A stretch of DNA of 42,007 nt, taken from Bacteroidota bacterium (GTDB lineage Bacteria; Bacteroidota; Bacteroidia; Chitinophagales; Chitinophagaceae). Positions 31,401 to 38,329 of the stretch are shown piece by piece. The notes under the pieces were generated by a model. The model made no database searches. It was not told where the DNA came from and saw only the letters and a list, made by a program, of their open reading frames with translations. Position numbers and translations under genes: made by a program. How positions within the stretch are numbered: the first letter of the stretch is position 1; every line of letters begins with the position of its first letter. The stretch lies in assembly GCA_029558715.1 (NCBI GenBank), contig JAKQEA010000091.1, forward strand, positions 1 through 42,007, in the 5' to 3' direction.

Positions 31401-31449
31401 CCTGATCAGGCTTGATAATAAAGAGACACTGAAAGTAATTAAACAATAA
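25486..31449 (+). CDS. RHS/YD-repeat protein with T9SS C-terminal sorting domain
   Basis: This is a 1987-residue surface or secreted protein. A signal peptide ends near SAQ (residue 34; an in-frame ATG at 25513 is an equally good start). The N-terminal DUF6531-like domain (about 36-200) has GPMGLQVNTLTGNLYF. About 33 YD repeats (about 224-1050, pattern YDxxGN/YDSLNR) build the hollow RHS shell. The RHS core (about 1050-1220) ends FREYNPSTGLFNQRD and YVHNNPANGIDLLGL. Residues 1221-1525 are a variable segment with Gly/Ala-rich hydrophobic helices (about 1340-1425). Then come a domain starting WDPNEIIGPDG (1526), a fibronectin-like domain (about 1725-1800), a domain starting TLPVNWLYF (about 1808) and a type A sorting domain (1916-1987, VYPNPTSRIL to LKVIKQ). 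It begins 11 bases after the CARDB stop, so the two are cotranscribed. No immunity-type gene follows. Confidence 0.93.
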   Translation: MIRSLSNWSMKSIIKKYRALLIFLLPLTVETSAQNINIPNKTGPMGLQVNTLTGNLYFTRNDLYIPARGFALNITFHYNSFNFEQNDGYGNGWSFNYNIRYKNDTAGAKAIVWSDGREDVYYAAGGGSFLTPRGFFNTLTEYEPGKYRITETDGTKFFFDNSTHKRITRMEEPNGNFINFSYTDTLLTSLVNGAGQSITLAYTNGKLSTLTDAITTPARIYTYSYDGAGNLIQVKDPLNNTYKYAYLVNGPMKAITDKNNNKVDIIYFNNFAISELIGCNKRISLSYDTATLTTLVTDYLESGNNQVTKYEFKKQEDKRWLSGISGNCCGFNMKFEFDAAGNKIKETDAKGNVTTFTYDSRGNMLTMTDAMNHTVTYTYTTDYNKVASFTDEKGFTTTMSYDLKGNLIQLVEPGNLVYTATYVANGDIISSTDPKGNTFTYNYDTYGNPTNVTGPNGYTAVLGFDARSNLLSFTDARGNTRNLEYDILDRLKKIIDPINNNVQVNYDNAGNPVSFINENNETSLAAYDASNRPVEMTDPKGGKTFITYDAMDNLKTITNAVGSITKFDYDNRNRLNKVTDHEGNITTAEYDAKGNITGINMPNGQRMSYTYDVLDRVNSVTDITGNILNFTYDINSNVSSYTNGAGATHTFEYDSLNRIKKVTDPLNNTYQLTYDKNSNIISVKDRNGFTSTYTYDSLDRIKTATDNNGNTVTSTYDAVGNVVSLKDQNNNITNYTYDSLNRVKRTTYPDGRFIEYTYDKKWNMIAKRLTDGTMINFAYDSLNRVVSKTLPGGHIFNYTYDALGRLLTASNNSGTVTLAYDALNRIISETYGGRTVNYSYNVSGRTQTTVYPDSTMVTKSYDSRNRLLSISINDVVQVSYQYNNFDQVISKTFANGITTSYQYDFANRLSSISTVGASIQNSSFSYNNEQQKTSINRLNDPGRSEQFIYDNGHRLTNYKRGIIGNPPVIENTYTYDALGNRTAANLNGINTTYTSNNLNQLVNSNNGTQNINFTYDNNGNLTYDGQFYKQYDAEGRLIKDSSSPVNVLTYQYDALNRRVKKNMNGNILNYSFSGMKAIEERDNANSILNKTIFAGFLTPLLNEKNNNRYYYHQNEMNSVEAISNEQGRLIEKYDYDVYGKMSIYDSLNNSLAGSLAGNRFGFTGQVYDSATGSYKFFFREYNPSTGLFNQRDLIGYADGMGMYQYVHNNPANGIDLLGLDDFIDYTGNTVGNANSISPLLPEMLAPVQEYIVRSQKGGHIVRIGEFTRELGLGGQFYNGTLKILNSTGLSFILTPINIVGTIRSYNKMRDPCATDGQKTDAAISTFSGALNSGMGLYVFGRFLFHTGVGYALTNIANAFLSNPVSRGAALRFSLQFGLAGAAESFGTFSAGTLVSKAGAGGIFSSVAGGLALYSLANMAWQKATMQSFAETGESIDLPLVDVLATADFNQYPKEANRHMMKYHSDKYWEAKAKVEAKGSRGGGGHWKAPKPGGSNDPCPPDGAGGTQKNPGAAGAASAITEAISSWDPNEIIGPDGVPDKSWVSINDRLPYTVTFENDISASAPAKYVKVVVPVHEKMDAATFQLGSFGFNSLTFTVPPATASYYQRLDCRDSLGLYVDIIAGYDVVNNYAFWEFQSIDPVTFLPPADPLKGFLLLQDSTNQTYGHGFVNFSIKPVTTAQTLDSILARADIVFDANDTIPTNIEKNTIDALPPTSQLGNLPGNSSNPLTLTWSGADDTNGCGLNYFTLYISNDGINFSILKSGITRTDTTLTLAPNIRYYFFVLATDSVGNTEVLRPGEIKNTFIGATLPVNWLYFRGNNHNKDNILEWATSSEQNSKEFKVERSLDAINFSAIGTVPAAGNSSSISTYDYTDRNIDQLNSSVMYYRLRQVDLDNNYRYSAVVRLTYKETATINSIVYPNPTSRILTITVGDKNLIGTMASIYDMNGRLIESIKISAQSQTVDISRYTNGIYLIRLDNKETLKVIKQ
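29146..30060 (+). other. variable segment of the RHS protein with different codon use
   Basis: Residues 1221-1525 follow the RHS core, the position where RHS proteins carry exchangeable C-terminal modules. Up to about 29790, Arg is mostly AGA or CGA and Gly mostly GGA, with many TTA and CTT codons. The YD region before it favours CGC, CGG, GGC and CTG. The protein contains CATDGQKTDAAISTFSGAL and long Gly/Ala-rich hydrophobic runs (about 1340-1425), then a Gly/Pro-rich linker. No nuclease, deaminase or protease motif was recognised. Confidence 0.6.
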
Positions 31450-31491
31450 TCAGGGAAAGAGTTTTGAACTCTCGCATTTTTCATACAAGGA

Positions 31492-31517
31492 AAACCCCCG
31501 GATTCTTCCGGGGGTTT
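31492..31517. terminator. bidirectional terminator between the RHS gene and fabD
   Basis: AAACCCCCGG (31492-31501) pairs with CCGGGGGTTT (31508-31517) around ATTCTT, followed by ATTTTT on the plus strand and preceded by an A-run that reads as T on the minus strand. It sits between two converging genes (RHS stop 31449, fabD stop 31522) and can end both transcripts. Confidence 0.85.
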
Positions 31518-31521
31518 ATTT

Positions 31522-32412
31522 TTAATTCACTCCATCCACCTGCATTTCTTTATTAATTTTCATAACCAGTCCCTGCAGCACTTTTCCAGGCCCGGCTTCG
31601 GTAAATTTTGTGGCCCCATCTGCTATCATGGCCTGCACACTTTGGGTCCACCTTACCGCACCGGTCAGCTGATCAATAAGATTTTGTTTTATTTCCTCAT
31701 TATTCATCACCGCTTTAGCTACTACATTCTGATAAATAGCACAGGTGGGTACATGGAATTTTGTAGCAAGTATTGCTGCCTGCAATTCTTCTTTCGCAGG
31801 TAACATTAACGGAGAATGAAAGGCTCCTCCTACCGGTAATACCAAGGCCCTTTTTGCACCGGCTGCTTTCATCCTTTCACAAGCTATATCTATTCCCTTC
31901 TTTGTTCCACTAATAACTAATTGCCCTGGACAATTATAATTGGCAGCTACTACAATTTCACCAGTTTCATTTTGTACTTCCGCACAAATAGTCTCCACTT
32001 TATCATCGGCGAGGTTTAACACAGCCGCCATGGTAGAAGGGTTCACTTCACAAGCTTTCTGCATAGCCTCTGCCCTTACCGATACTAACTGTAAGGCATT
32101 TTCAAAGCTGAGTGTTCCGTTGGCTACCAGCGCTGTAAACTCACCTAATGAATGACCGGCCACCATATCCGGTTTCGCATTCTCTATACTTTTATATGCA
32201 ATAACTGAATGAAGAAATATAGCAGGTTGTGTAACTTTTGTTTGCTTCAGGTCTTCGTCTGTTCCTTCAAACATGATGTCGGAAATACGGAAGCCTAAAA
32301 TTTCATTGGCTTGTTCAAACAATTTTTTGGCAAAGGCACTATTCTCATAATACTCTTTCCCCATTCCGGGAAACTGGGATCCCTGGCCGGGAAAAATATA
32401 GGCATGTTTCAT
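31522..32412 (-). CDS. fabD: malonyl-CoA:ACP transacylase
   Basis: FabD moves malonyl from CoA to acyl carrier protein, supplying the extender for fatty acid synthesis. The 296-residue length is usual. FPGQGSQFPGMGKE begins the protein, the nucleophile is Ser88 in AGHSLGEFTAL, and the partner His is His199 in GGAFHSPLM. The GQLVISG and EAGPGKVLQGL motifs are also typical. The ATG start is clear. It lies 87 bases downstream of folE on the same strand, but a hairpin between them suggests separate transcription or partial read-through. Confidence 0.95.
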   Translation of the reverse strand: MKHAYIFPGQGSQFPGMGKEYYENSAFAKKLFEQANEILGFRISDIMFEGTDEDLKQTKVTQPAIFLHSVIAYKSIENAKPDMVAGHSLGEFTALVANGTLSFENALQLVSVRAEAMQKACEVNPSTMAAVLNLADDKVETICAEVQNETGEIVVAANYNCPGQLVISGTKKGIDIACERMKAAGAKRALVLPVGGAFHSPLMLPAKEELQAAILATKFHVPTCAIYQNVVAKAVMNNEEIKQNLIDQLTGAVRWTQSVQAMIADGATKFTEAGPGKVLQGLVMKINKEMQVDGVN

Positions 32413-32437
32413 GGTAGCTTACAGTTATGACAAACAA

Positions 32438-32480
32438 AAATGCCATAAAGGTTTTATTTAGAAAAATCTTTGTGGCATTT
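32438..32480 (-). terminator. terminator after folE
   Basis: AAATGCCATAAAG (32438-32450) pairs with CTTTGTGGCATTT (32468-32480), a 13-base-pair stem with one G-T wobble. The 17-base loop has its own TTTT/AAAA complementarity. On the minus strand the stem is followed by TTTTTG. It lies 19 bases beyond the folE stop and before fabD. Confidence 0.65.
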
Positions 32481-32499
32481 ACTCAAATATTGTTCAGAA

Positions 32500-33096
32500 T
32501 CAGCTCAGACGGGCTGTTATCAGTTTCATAAATTCGCTTCGGGTGGAATTTTTATGGAATTCCCCATCAAAAGCAGAAGTAGTAGTAACAGAATTTTGTT
32601 TTTGGACCCCCCGCATCATCATGCATAAATGCTGTGCTTCGATAACAACGGCCACACCCAGCGGATTCAATGTTTCCTTTATTGCATCCTTTATCTGTAT
32701 CGTTAACCTTTCCTGCACCTGCAATCGCCTGGCAAATACATCCACTATTCTTGCTACTTTGCTCAATCCCGTTATCCACCCGTTGGGTATATATGCTACA
32801 TGCGCCTTACCAAAGAAAGGTAGCATGTGGTGCTCACACATACTGTACAATTCTATATCCTTTACTACAATCATCTCACTCACATCCTCATGAAATTTAG
32901 CTGAGTTCAGGATTGCATGAGCATCCAACTGGTATCCCTGTGTAAGATATTGCATGGCTTTTGCCACTCTTTCAGGTGTTTTTAATAAACCCTCCCTTTC
33001 CGGATCTTCTCCCAAAAAAGCAATAGTTTCTTTATAACTTTTGATCAACCCACTGGTTGCTTTTTCATCATACTGTTCTGTTTTTTTATAAGCCAT
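32500..33096 (-). CDS. folE: GTP cyclohydrolase I
   Basis: FolE converts GTP to 7,8-dihydroneopterin triphosphate, the entry step to folate and tetrahydropterin (and, through QueD, to queuosine). The 198-residue length is normal. Zinc ligands are Cys87 and His90 in [10 protein letters not shown] and Cys158 in [22 protein letters not shown] and [12 protein letters not shown] are family motifs. It follows two PTPS-type genes on the same strand with an 18-base gap, so the three look like one operon that makes the FolE product and then uses it. Confidence 0.96.
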   Translation of the reverse strand: MAYKKTEQYDEKATSGLIKSYKETIAFLGEDPEREGLLKTPERVAKAMQYLTQGYQLDAHAILNSAKFHEDVSEMIVVKDIELYSMCEHHMLPFFGKAHVAYIPNGWITGLSKVARIVDVFARRLQVQERLTIQIKDAIKETLNPLGVAVVIEAQHLCMMMRGVQKQNSVTTTSAFDGEFHKNSTRSEFMKLITARLS

Positions 33097-33114
33097 TCGA
33101 ATAAGTTTTGAATT

Positions 33115-33528
33115 TTAAACGGGATACTCTACAAAATTCCTGGGTGTTTCATACAGGCGGATCTGCATTTCCAGTTTCTTATCTATATGAGGACGTAATA
33201 GTTTATATATGATAACAGCAATGTTTTCTGCTGTCGGGTTGAGCGTTTTGAATTCCGTTGTATCAAGATTCAGGTTTTTGTGATCGAACCGCTCTACTAT
33301 TTCCCGTTGAATGATATCGCTGAGCACTTTCATATCCATAACATATCCTGTCTCCTTATCCGGCTTCCCCACCACTTTCACTATCAGATCATAGTTGTGG
33401 CCGTGGTAATGTGGTAATGCACATTTACCAAAGACTTCATTATTCGTTTTGTCATCCCAATCAGGGTTGAAAAGACGATGAGCAGCATTAAAACTTTCCT
33501 TTCTGAAAACTGCCACTTTTTTACTCAT
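33115..33528 (-). CDS. 6-pyruvoyl-tetrahydropterin synthase / QueD family, copy 1
   Basis: This is a 137-residue T-fold enzyme acting on the FolE product, giving 6-pyruvoyl-tetrahydropterin or, in QueD proteins, 6-carboxy-tetrahydropterin. The zinc histidines are His17 (NAAHRL), His42 and His44 (YHGHNY). Catalytic residues are Cys36 (FGKCAL), Asp82 and His83 (FDHKNLN), and Glu101 (TAENIA) contacts the pterin. Keeping the Cys argues against the PTPS-III class that replaces FolB in folate synthesis. It lies between the paralogue (73 bases upstream) and folE (18 bases downstream). No queC, queE or queF is in the window, so the pathway is unresolved. Confidence 0.9.
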   Translation of the reverse strand: MSKKVAVFRKESFNAAHRLFNPDWDDKTNNEVFGKCALPHYHGHNYDLIVKVVGKPDKETGYVMDMKVLSDIIQREIVERFDHKNLNLDTTEFKTLNPTAENIAVIIYKLLRPHIDKKLEMQIRLYETPRNFVEYPV

Positions 33529-33601
33529 ACTACAATTTAAGAAAATATATCAGCTAACCTGTAACAGTTAAAAACAAAAACGAAGGAATATTGTTCGCCG
33601 G

Positions 33602-34015
33602 TTACTTTTCCCCGTAATATTCTACATATATCTTAGAAGTCTCCACCAATTTCAGGCAATGTAACTGAGCGGCAGCAGGAAGGTGTGGCACCAGTTCATT
33701 CCATATTCCAATCACCAGGTTTTCGATAGAACAAAGCTTGCCCTGCATAAAATCAACATCTATATTTAAATTACGGTGATCAAGCTTTTCGATAATCTTT
33801 TCCTGGATGATAGATCCCAGTTTTTTGGCATCGAAAATAAACCCTGTATCCGGATCAGGCTCCCCTTTGATGGTAACAAACAACTCAAAATTGTGGCCAT
33901 GCCAGTTCTCATTGGCGCATTTGCCAAATACTTCATCGTTCTTTTCCTTTGACCAATTGGGGTTATAAAGTTTGTGGGCCGAGTTAAAATGTTCAATTCT
34001 GGTTAAGTAAACCAT
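33602..34015 (-). CDS. 6-pyruvoyl-tetrahydropterin synthase / QueD family, copy 2
   Basis: This is a second 137-residue T-fold paralogue with the same catalytic set: His14 (NSAHKL), Cys33 (FGKCAN), His39 and His41 (WHGHNF), Asp79 and His80 (LDHRNLN), Glu99 (SIENLV). It aligns along its whole length with copy 1 but has diverged, especially around residues 86-137, so this is not a recent duplication. FGKCANENWHGHNF resembles the eukaryotic PTPS motif more than copy 1 does. It is the first gene of the pterin group, divergent from mqnB. One copy may serve queuosine and the other tetrahydropterin, which is inference. Confidence 0.9.
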   Translation of the reverse strand: MVYLTRIEHFNSAHKLYNPNWSKEKNDEVFGKCANENWHGHNFELFVTIKGEPDPDTGFIFDAKKLGSIIQEKIIEKLDHRNLNIDVDFMQGKLCSIENLVIGIWNELVPHLPAAAQLHCLKLVETSKIYVEYYGEK

Positions 34016-34087
34016 GCTTTACTTTTTAGATCCCTCACAGCATTGGGCGGAGAGATTGTTAGACCATACCATACGGCTGGCAGGCGG

Positions 34088-34095
34088 CAAAAGTA
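34088..34095 (-). promoter_or_regulatory. -7 element of the pterin operon
   Basis: Read on the minus strand this is TACTTTTG, an exact TAnnTTTG. Transcription would start near 34083, giving a leader of about 68 bases before the PTPS copy 2 ATG at 34015. No TTG stands at the ideal distance for a -33 element (the nearest is about 25 bases away), so confidence is moderate. Confidence 0.4.
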
Positions 34096-34183
34096 AGTCA
34101 ATTCAGGTTCACCGGGGGCTCAAAATAGAAGATAGTTTTACTAACTTGCTGCAAAGTAACCGGAATAATTAACCGGGCAACGT

Positions 34184-34837
34184 ATGACAAACTGCCTGAT
34201 AGTGGCTGCTACTCCGCTGGAAATCACTCCTTTTCTGAATTACTACAGGATACCAGGTAATTTATCCAAAAAAATATTGGCCGATATCCTTGTATCCGGT
34301 ATTGGTCTTACTGCTACAACGTATTCGTTAACAAAACAGCTGACCATCAAACGACCGGATCTTATTATCCAGGCTGGTGTGAGCGGCTGCTTCGATACCA
34401 GCATTCCGCTTGGTTCTGTAGTAATGGTAAAACAAGAGGCCATCGCTGACCAGAGTGTTATAGAACTGGATAAATTAAAAACGCTTTTTGACCTTAAACT
34501 GGTACCGCAGGATCAATATCCTTTTTCAAAAGGGTGGCTTATCAACCGCAATGAAATAGTAAAGAAAGTAAGACTGAAAAAGGTAAAGGGTATTTCTGTA
34601 AACGAGATCACTACTTCAAAGCAAAAAATGAAATTTTACAAGGATTCTTTTAGCCCGGTTGTTGAATCCATGGAAGGAGCTGCTCTCCATTATGTATGCC
34701 TGATGGAAAAAATTCCTTTTATACAATTAAGAAGTGTCAGCAACTATATTGCTGAAAGAAATAAGAAGAACTGGAACATGAAGGAATCAATTATTAACCT
34801 GAACAATGAACTAATCCGCTTGTTAGAAAGCTTATGA
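34184..34837 (+). CDS. mqnB: futalosine hydrolase
   Basis: MqnB removes the base from futalosine (or a related nucleoside) in the futalosine route to menaquinone. The 217-residue protein has the nucleoside phosphorylase/hydrolase fold: VAATPLEITPF at the N-terminus, IQAGVSGCFDTSIPLGSVV, the substrate-binding VESMEGAALHYVC and RSVSNYIAERNKKNW near the end. The 4-base ATGA overlap with mqnD shows translational coupling and fixes the pathway, since the fold alone would also fit MTA/SAH nucleosidase. The genes mqnA, mqnC and mqnE are not in the window. Confidence 0.92.
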   Translation: MTNCLIVAATPLEITPFLNYYRIPGNLSKKILADILVSGIGLTATTYSLTKQLTIKRPDLIIQAGVSGCFDTSIPLGSVVMVKQEAIADQSVIELDKLKTLFDLKLVPQDQYPFSKGWLINRNEIVKKVRLKKVKGISVNEITTSKQKMKFYKDSFSPVVESMEGAALHYVCLMEKIPFIQLRSVSNYIAERNKKNWNMKESIINLNNELIRLLESL

Positions 34838-35679
34838 AACTTACACTTGGTTTTTCTCCCTGCCCCAACGATACATTCATCTTTGATGCACTCGTCAATA
34901 ATAAAATTGATACAGAAGGATTTGAGTTTGAGACAGTGCTGGCGGATGTGGAAACACTTAACCAATGGGCCTTGCAAGGTAAACTGGATATCACCAAACT
35001 CAGTTTTCCTGCCTTTTTCAGCTCTTTAAAGCATTACACATTACTGAGCGCAGGCAGTGCCTTAGGTAAAGGCGTTGGTCCATTACTTATTACAGATTCA
35101 CAACAGGAGCTGACAACAGATCAAATCAACCAGGCATCTGTTGCTCTTCCCGGCGCTAATACAACTGCCAACCTCCTTTTCAGTTTTGCCTACCCGGATG
35201 CACAGGATAAAAAATTTATGGTTTTCTCCGATATTGAAGAGGCATTGATAAATAAAGAAACAGACCTGGGTGTTATCATTCATGAAAACAGGTTCACTTA
35301 CCGGGAAAAAGGTTTACATAAAGTAAAAGATCTTGGTGAGTACTGGGAAGAAAAGATGGAATCTCCTATTCCATTAGGAGGTATTGCTATCAATCAATCC
35401 ATAATAAGATCTGCCGCATTGAAAGTAAATGAGCTGATCCTTAAGAGCCTGGAATTTGCTTTTACAAATTATCCGCTGATCCCTGATTATGTGAAACAAC
35501 ATTCGCAGGAAATGAATGAGGATGTGATGCGTCAGCATATTGAGCTTTATGTAAACGGGTACACAAAAGATCTTGGTCAGGAAGGTAAAAATGCGATCCT
35601 TGCCCTGTTTGAAGTGTACAAACGAACCTTTACATCCGGTAATTCAGGATTTCTCGAAAGGGAATCTCTTTTTTCGTAA
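34834..35679 (+). CDS. mqnD: 1,4-dihydroxy-6-naphthoate synthase
   Basis: MqnD converts cyclic dehypoxanthine futalosine to 1,4-dihydroxy-6-naphthoate in menaquinone synthesis. The 281-residue protein has the periplasmic-binding-protein-like fold of the family, with the signature FSPCPNDTFIFDAL near the N-terminus, the hinge DITKLSFPAF, GVGPLL, and a C-terminal YKRTF. The His in GVIIHENRFTY fits the catalytic histidine of characterised MqnD. The start overlaps the mqnB stop by 4 bases (ATGA). Confidence 0.93.
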   Translation: MKLTLGFSPCPNDTFIFDALVNNKIDTEGFEFETVLADVETLNQWALQGKLDITKLSFPAFFSSLKHYTLLSAGSALGKGVGPLLITDSQQELTTDQINQASVALPGANTTANLLFSFAYPDAQDKKFMVFSDIEEALINKETDLGVIIHENRFTYREKGLHKVKDLGEYWEEKMESPIPLGGIAINQSIIRSAALKVNELILKSLEFAFTNYPLIPDYVKQHSQEMNEDVMRQHIELYVNGYTKDLGQEGKNAILALFEVYKRTFTSGNSGFLERESLFS

Positions 35680-35734
35680 AGGCGGAGACAAAAAAAAGAT
35701 TTAATACTATTACCTTGCATGCCTAATAATCTCC

Positions 35735-37000
35735 ATGAGAAAACTTGTCCTTTTCTTTCTTTTTTTCTTCTTTGGTTTTACAAAAGCCGGTTCACAAATT
35801 AAATATCCCGACAGGTTGAAAGTGTTTATTGATTGCCAGTCCGGCTGCGATATGACTTTTATCAGGTCAGAGATCAACATTGTTGACTTCCTGCTTGACC
35901 GGTTGGCGGCTGATGTACATGTGCTTATTAATGATCAGAACACAGGTGGAGGTGGTGATGAATACCAGCTTATCTTTTTTGGCCAGAATGTTTTTAAAGA
36001 TATGCGGGATACACTGCGTTTCATCAATGAACCCAACAATACTGATTTTGAAGAACGGGCCTTGTTGCTGAAATACCTGAAACTTGGCCTTACACCTTAC
36101 ATTGCCCGTACCAAAACGGCAGATTTGGTAGATATAAAAATGAAATCAGATAAACCACCGGATGCTGCAAGCAGACATGAAACTAAGGTTAAAGATCCGT
36201 GGAATTATTGGGTGTTTCGGGTAGAAACTTTTGGCTCATTAAGCATGGATGCAGTTTATAATGAATCCAGTTTCAGTGGTGGACTTTCGGCTAACCGCAT
36301 CACTGAAGACATAAAAATCGGCATCGAGATGAATGGTGGAAAAAATAAATCACAGTTTGAGTACGATGATGGCAATGGTAATATCGAAAAGTTTGTAAAC
36401 AAAAATAACAATTATAACCTCACCCAATACCTTGTAAAAAGCCTGGGAGACCATTGGTCATGGGGTTATGAAATCGGTGCTTCAAGAAATACATTCTCTA
36501 ATAATAAATTCAGGTCAATTTTCAGGACAGGTATTGAGTACAACATTTTTCCCTACAAACTGGTAAATACAAAATCATTGACAGTCTCATACATCGTGGA
36601 TGCAAGACGTAACCAGTATATTGATACCACACTGTATGACAGAACCAAAGAAACCTTGTATGGACATTCATTAAAAGCAAAACTTTCTGTGAACCAGAAA
36701 TGGGGAAATATTGAAATCGGAACAGAATACCACAACTATTTTCATAACTGGAAATTCTTAAACCTGCAGGCAGATATTGAACTGGAAATAAGAATAACCG
36801 GCGGGCTTTCTTTCTCAGTATATTCTTCCGGCTCAATCGTCCGTGACCAGTTGTTTTTACCAAAAGAAGGCGCCACTCCACAGGAAGTACTTACACGCCG
36901 CAGGCAGTTGGCATCGGGATATAACTTTTTTACTCATTTTGGGATCAGTTATCGCTTTGGCTCCAGGCTTAACAATTTTGTAAACCCGAGATTTGACTAG
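35735..37000 (+). CDS. exported beta-barrel-like protein of unknown function
   Basis: This is a 421-residue protein with a signal peptide (MRKLVLFFLFFFFGFTKAGSQ). Residues about 22-140 form an alpha/beta domain (RLKVFIDCQSGCDMTFIRSEI, VHVLIND, YQLIFFGQN) with two nearby cysteines in CQSGC. From about 165 the sequence becomes alternating beta strands rich in aromatic residues (YGHSLKAKLSVNQKWGNIEIG, GGLSFSVYSSGSIV), ending HFGISYRFGSRLNNFVNPRFD, which resembles an outer-membrane barrel. It starts 55 bases after mqnD and may be cotranscribed. It ends one base before the convergent photolyase gene. I do not recognise a named family. Confidence 0.8.
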   Translation: MRKLVLFFLFFFFGFTKAGSQIKYPDRLKVFIDCQSGCDMTFIRSEINIVDFLLDRLAADVHVLINDQNTGGGGDEYQLIFFGQNVFKDMRDTLRFINEPNNTDFEERALLLKYLKLGLTPYIARTKTADLVDIKMKSDKPPDAASRHETKVKDPWNYWVFRVETFGSLSMDAVYNESSFSGGLSANRITEDIKIGIEMNGGKNKSQFEYDDGNGNIEKFVNKNNNYNLTQYLVKSLGDHWSWGYEIGASRNTFSNNKFRSIFRTGIEYNIFPYKLVNTKSLTVSYIVDARRNQYIDTTLYDRTKETLYGHSLKAKLSVNQKWGNIEIGTEYHNYFHNWKFLNLQADIELEIRITGGLSFSVYSSGSIVRDQLFLPKEGATPQEVLTRRRQLASGYNFFTHFGISYRFGSRLNNFVNPRFD

Positions 37001-37001
37001 A

Positions 37002-38306
37002 TTATTTTTTCAGTGCAGTGCCGTACACTTCCAAACATCTTTTTCTTGCCACCTCATGCTGCACTATTGGTTGCGGGTAAGTCAGTTCCTCAAACTCAGG
37101 CACCCATTTCCTTACATATTTTAATTCAGGGTCAAATTTTTTCGTTTGCAGGTATGGATTAAAAACACGGAAATAAGGTGCCGCATCACAACCACTGCCT
37201 GCTGCCCATTGCCAGCCGCCATTATTAGCAGCCAGGTCAAAGTCCAGCAGCTTTTTTGCAAAATAGGCTTCACCCCATCGCCAGTCAATCAATAAATGCT
37301 TTGTCAGGAAAGAAGCGACGATCATCCGCACCCGGTTATGCATAAAACCAGTTGCATTCAATTCTCTCATACCCGCATCCACAATAGGATAGCCTGTTTT
37401 CCCATCACACCATGCCTTAAATTCTTTTTCATTATTTCGCCACCTGATCTTATCATACTCCGGTTTGAAAGCATGACCGACCACTTTTGGAAAATGCCAT
37501 AATATCATGTGATAAAAATCCCGCCAGATGAGTTCATTCAAAAAAGTTTCATTTAATGCTCCTGCCTCAGCGGCCAGTGTTCTTATACTGATCGTCCCAA
37601 AACGAAGATGTACGCTTAACCGGGAAGTGCCCTGTACAGATGGAATATCCCTTTGCTCTTTGTAATTCCGTATAACCTGTCCCTTCCATTCTTTTCCAGG
37701 AAATGACAAACCAGCAGATTCAAAGCCCATTTCCTTTAATGCAGGTATTTTCCTCTCCGGTTGTTTATAAAAATTTTTAAAATACTTTTTAATGGGATAA
37801 GGCTTCAGATGAAAATCAGTCAATACAGCTTTCCATTTTCTTGAATAAGGAGTGAATACAGTATAAGGTTTGCCATCATCTTTCAGCACTTCGTCTTTTT
37901 CCAATATTACCTGATCTTTGAATGTGCAGAAACCAGTGTTATTTTCTTTTAGCAGCTTTTCAATAGAACTGTCTCTCTCCCTGGCATAGGGTTCATAGTC
38001 GTGATTTGTAAAGATGGTTTTTACATCATATTCTCTCAGCAACTCCTTATAAATATCAACCGGTTTACCATATAGTACATCCAGCGAAGAACCCAGTTGT
38101 ACTAATTGCTGTTGTATTTCCTGCAAAGCAAGATGGATGAATTCAACACGACGGTCAGTTTTATCTTCCAGTTCATCGAGGATATTCCGGTCGAAAATAA
38201 AAATGGGCAGCACAGGACGATCACCCCGCAGGGCATGATATAAACCGGCATTATCATACAGTCGAAGATCTCTTCTGAACCAAAAAATATTGACAATGGG
38301 TTTCAT
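37002..38306 (-). CDS. deoxyribodipyrimidine photolyase (cryptochrome/photolyase family)
   Basis: This is a light-driven flavoprotein that splits cyclobutane pyrimidine dimers. The 434-residue protein has an N-terminal antenna-binding domain (IVNIFWFRRDLRLYDNAGL to about residue 130) and a C-terminal FAD domain with LNELIWRDFYHMILWHFP (its Glu corresponds to the dimer-contacting residue), GYPIVDAGMRELNATGFMHN and ANNGGWQWAAGSGCDAAPYF with a tryptophan of the electron-transfer chain. I use the ATG at 38306; an in-frame TTG at 38321 would add five residues. The conserved sites argue for repair over pure signalling. It follows the class IV aminotransferase by 23 bases on the same strand. Confidence 0.92.
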   Translation of the reverse strand: MKPIVNIFWFRRDLRLYDNAGLYHALRGDRPVLPIFIFDRNILDELEDKTDRRVEFIHLALQEIQQQLVQLGSSLDVLYGKPVDIYKELLREYDVKTIFTNHDYEPYARERDSSIEKLLKENNTGFCTFKDQVILEKDEVLKDDGKPYTVFTPYSRKWKAVLTDFHLKPYPIKKYFKNFYKQPERKIPALKEMGFESAGLSFPGKEWKGQVIRNYKEQRDIPSVQGTSRLSVHLRFGTISIRTLAAEAGALNETFLNELIWRDFYHMILWHFPKVVGHAFKPEYDKIRWRNNEKEFKAWCDGKTGYPIVDAGMRELNATGFMHNRVRMIVASFLTKHLLIDWRWGEAYFAKKLLDFDLAANNGGWQWAAGSGCDAAPYFRVFNPYLQTKKFDPELKYVRKWVPEFEELTYPQPIVQHEVARKRCLEVYGTALKK

Positions 38307-38329
38307 GTAAGATGGAAACAAGCCTATGC

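Noticed and set aside
29146-31449. RHS toxin with an immunity gene
   Set aside because: No nuclease, deaminase or other effector motif was seen, the protein continues into adhesion-type and sorting domains, and the next gene is fabD on the other strand after a terminator.
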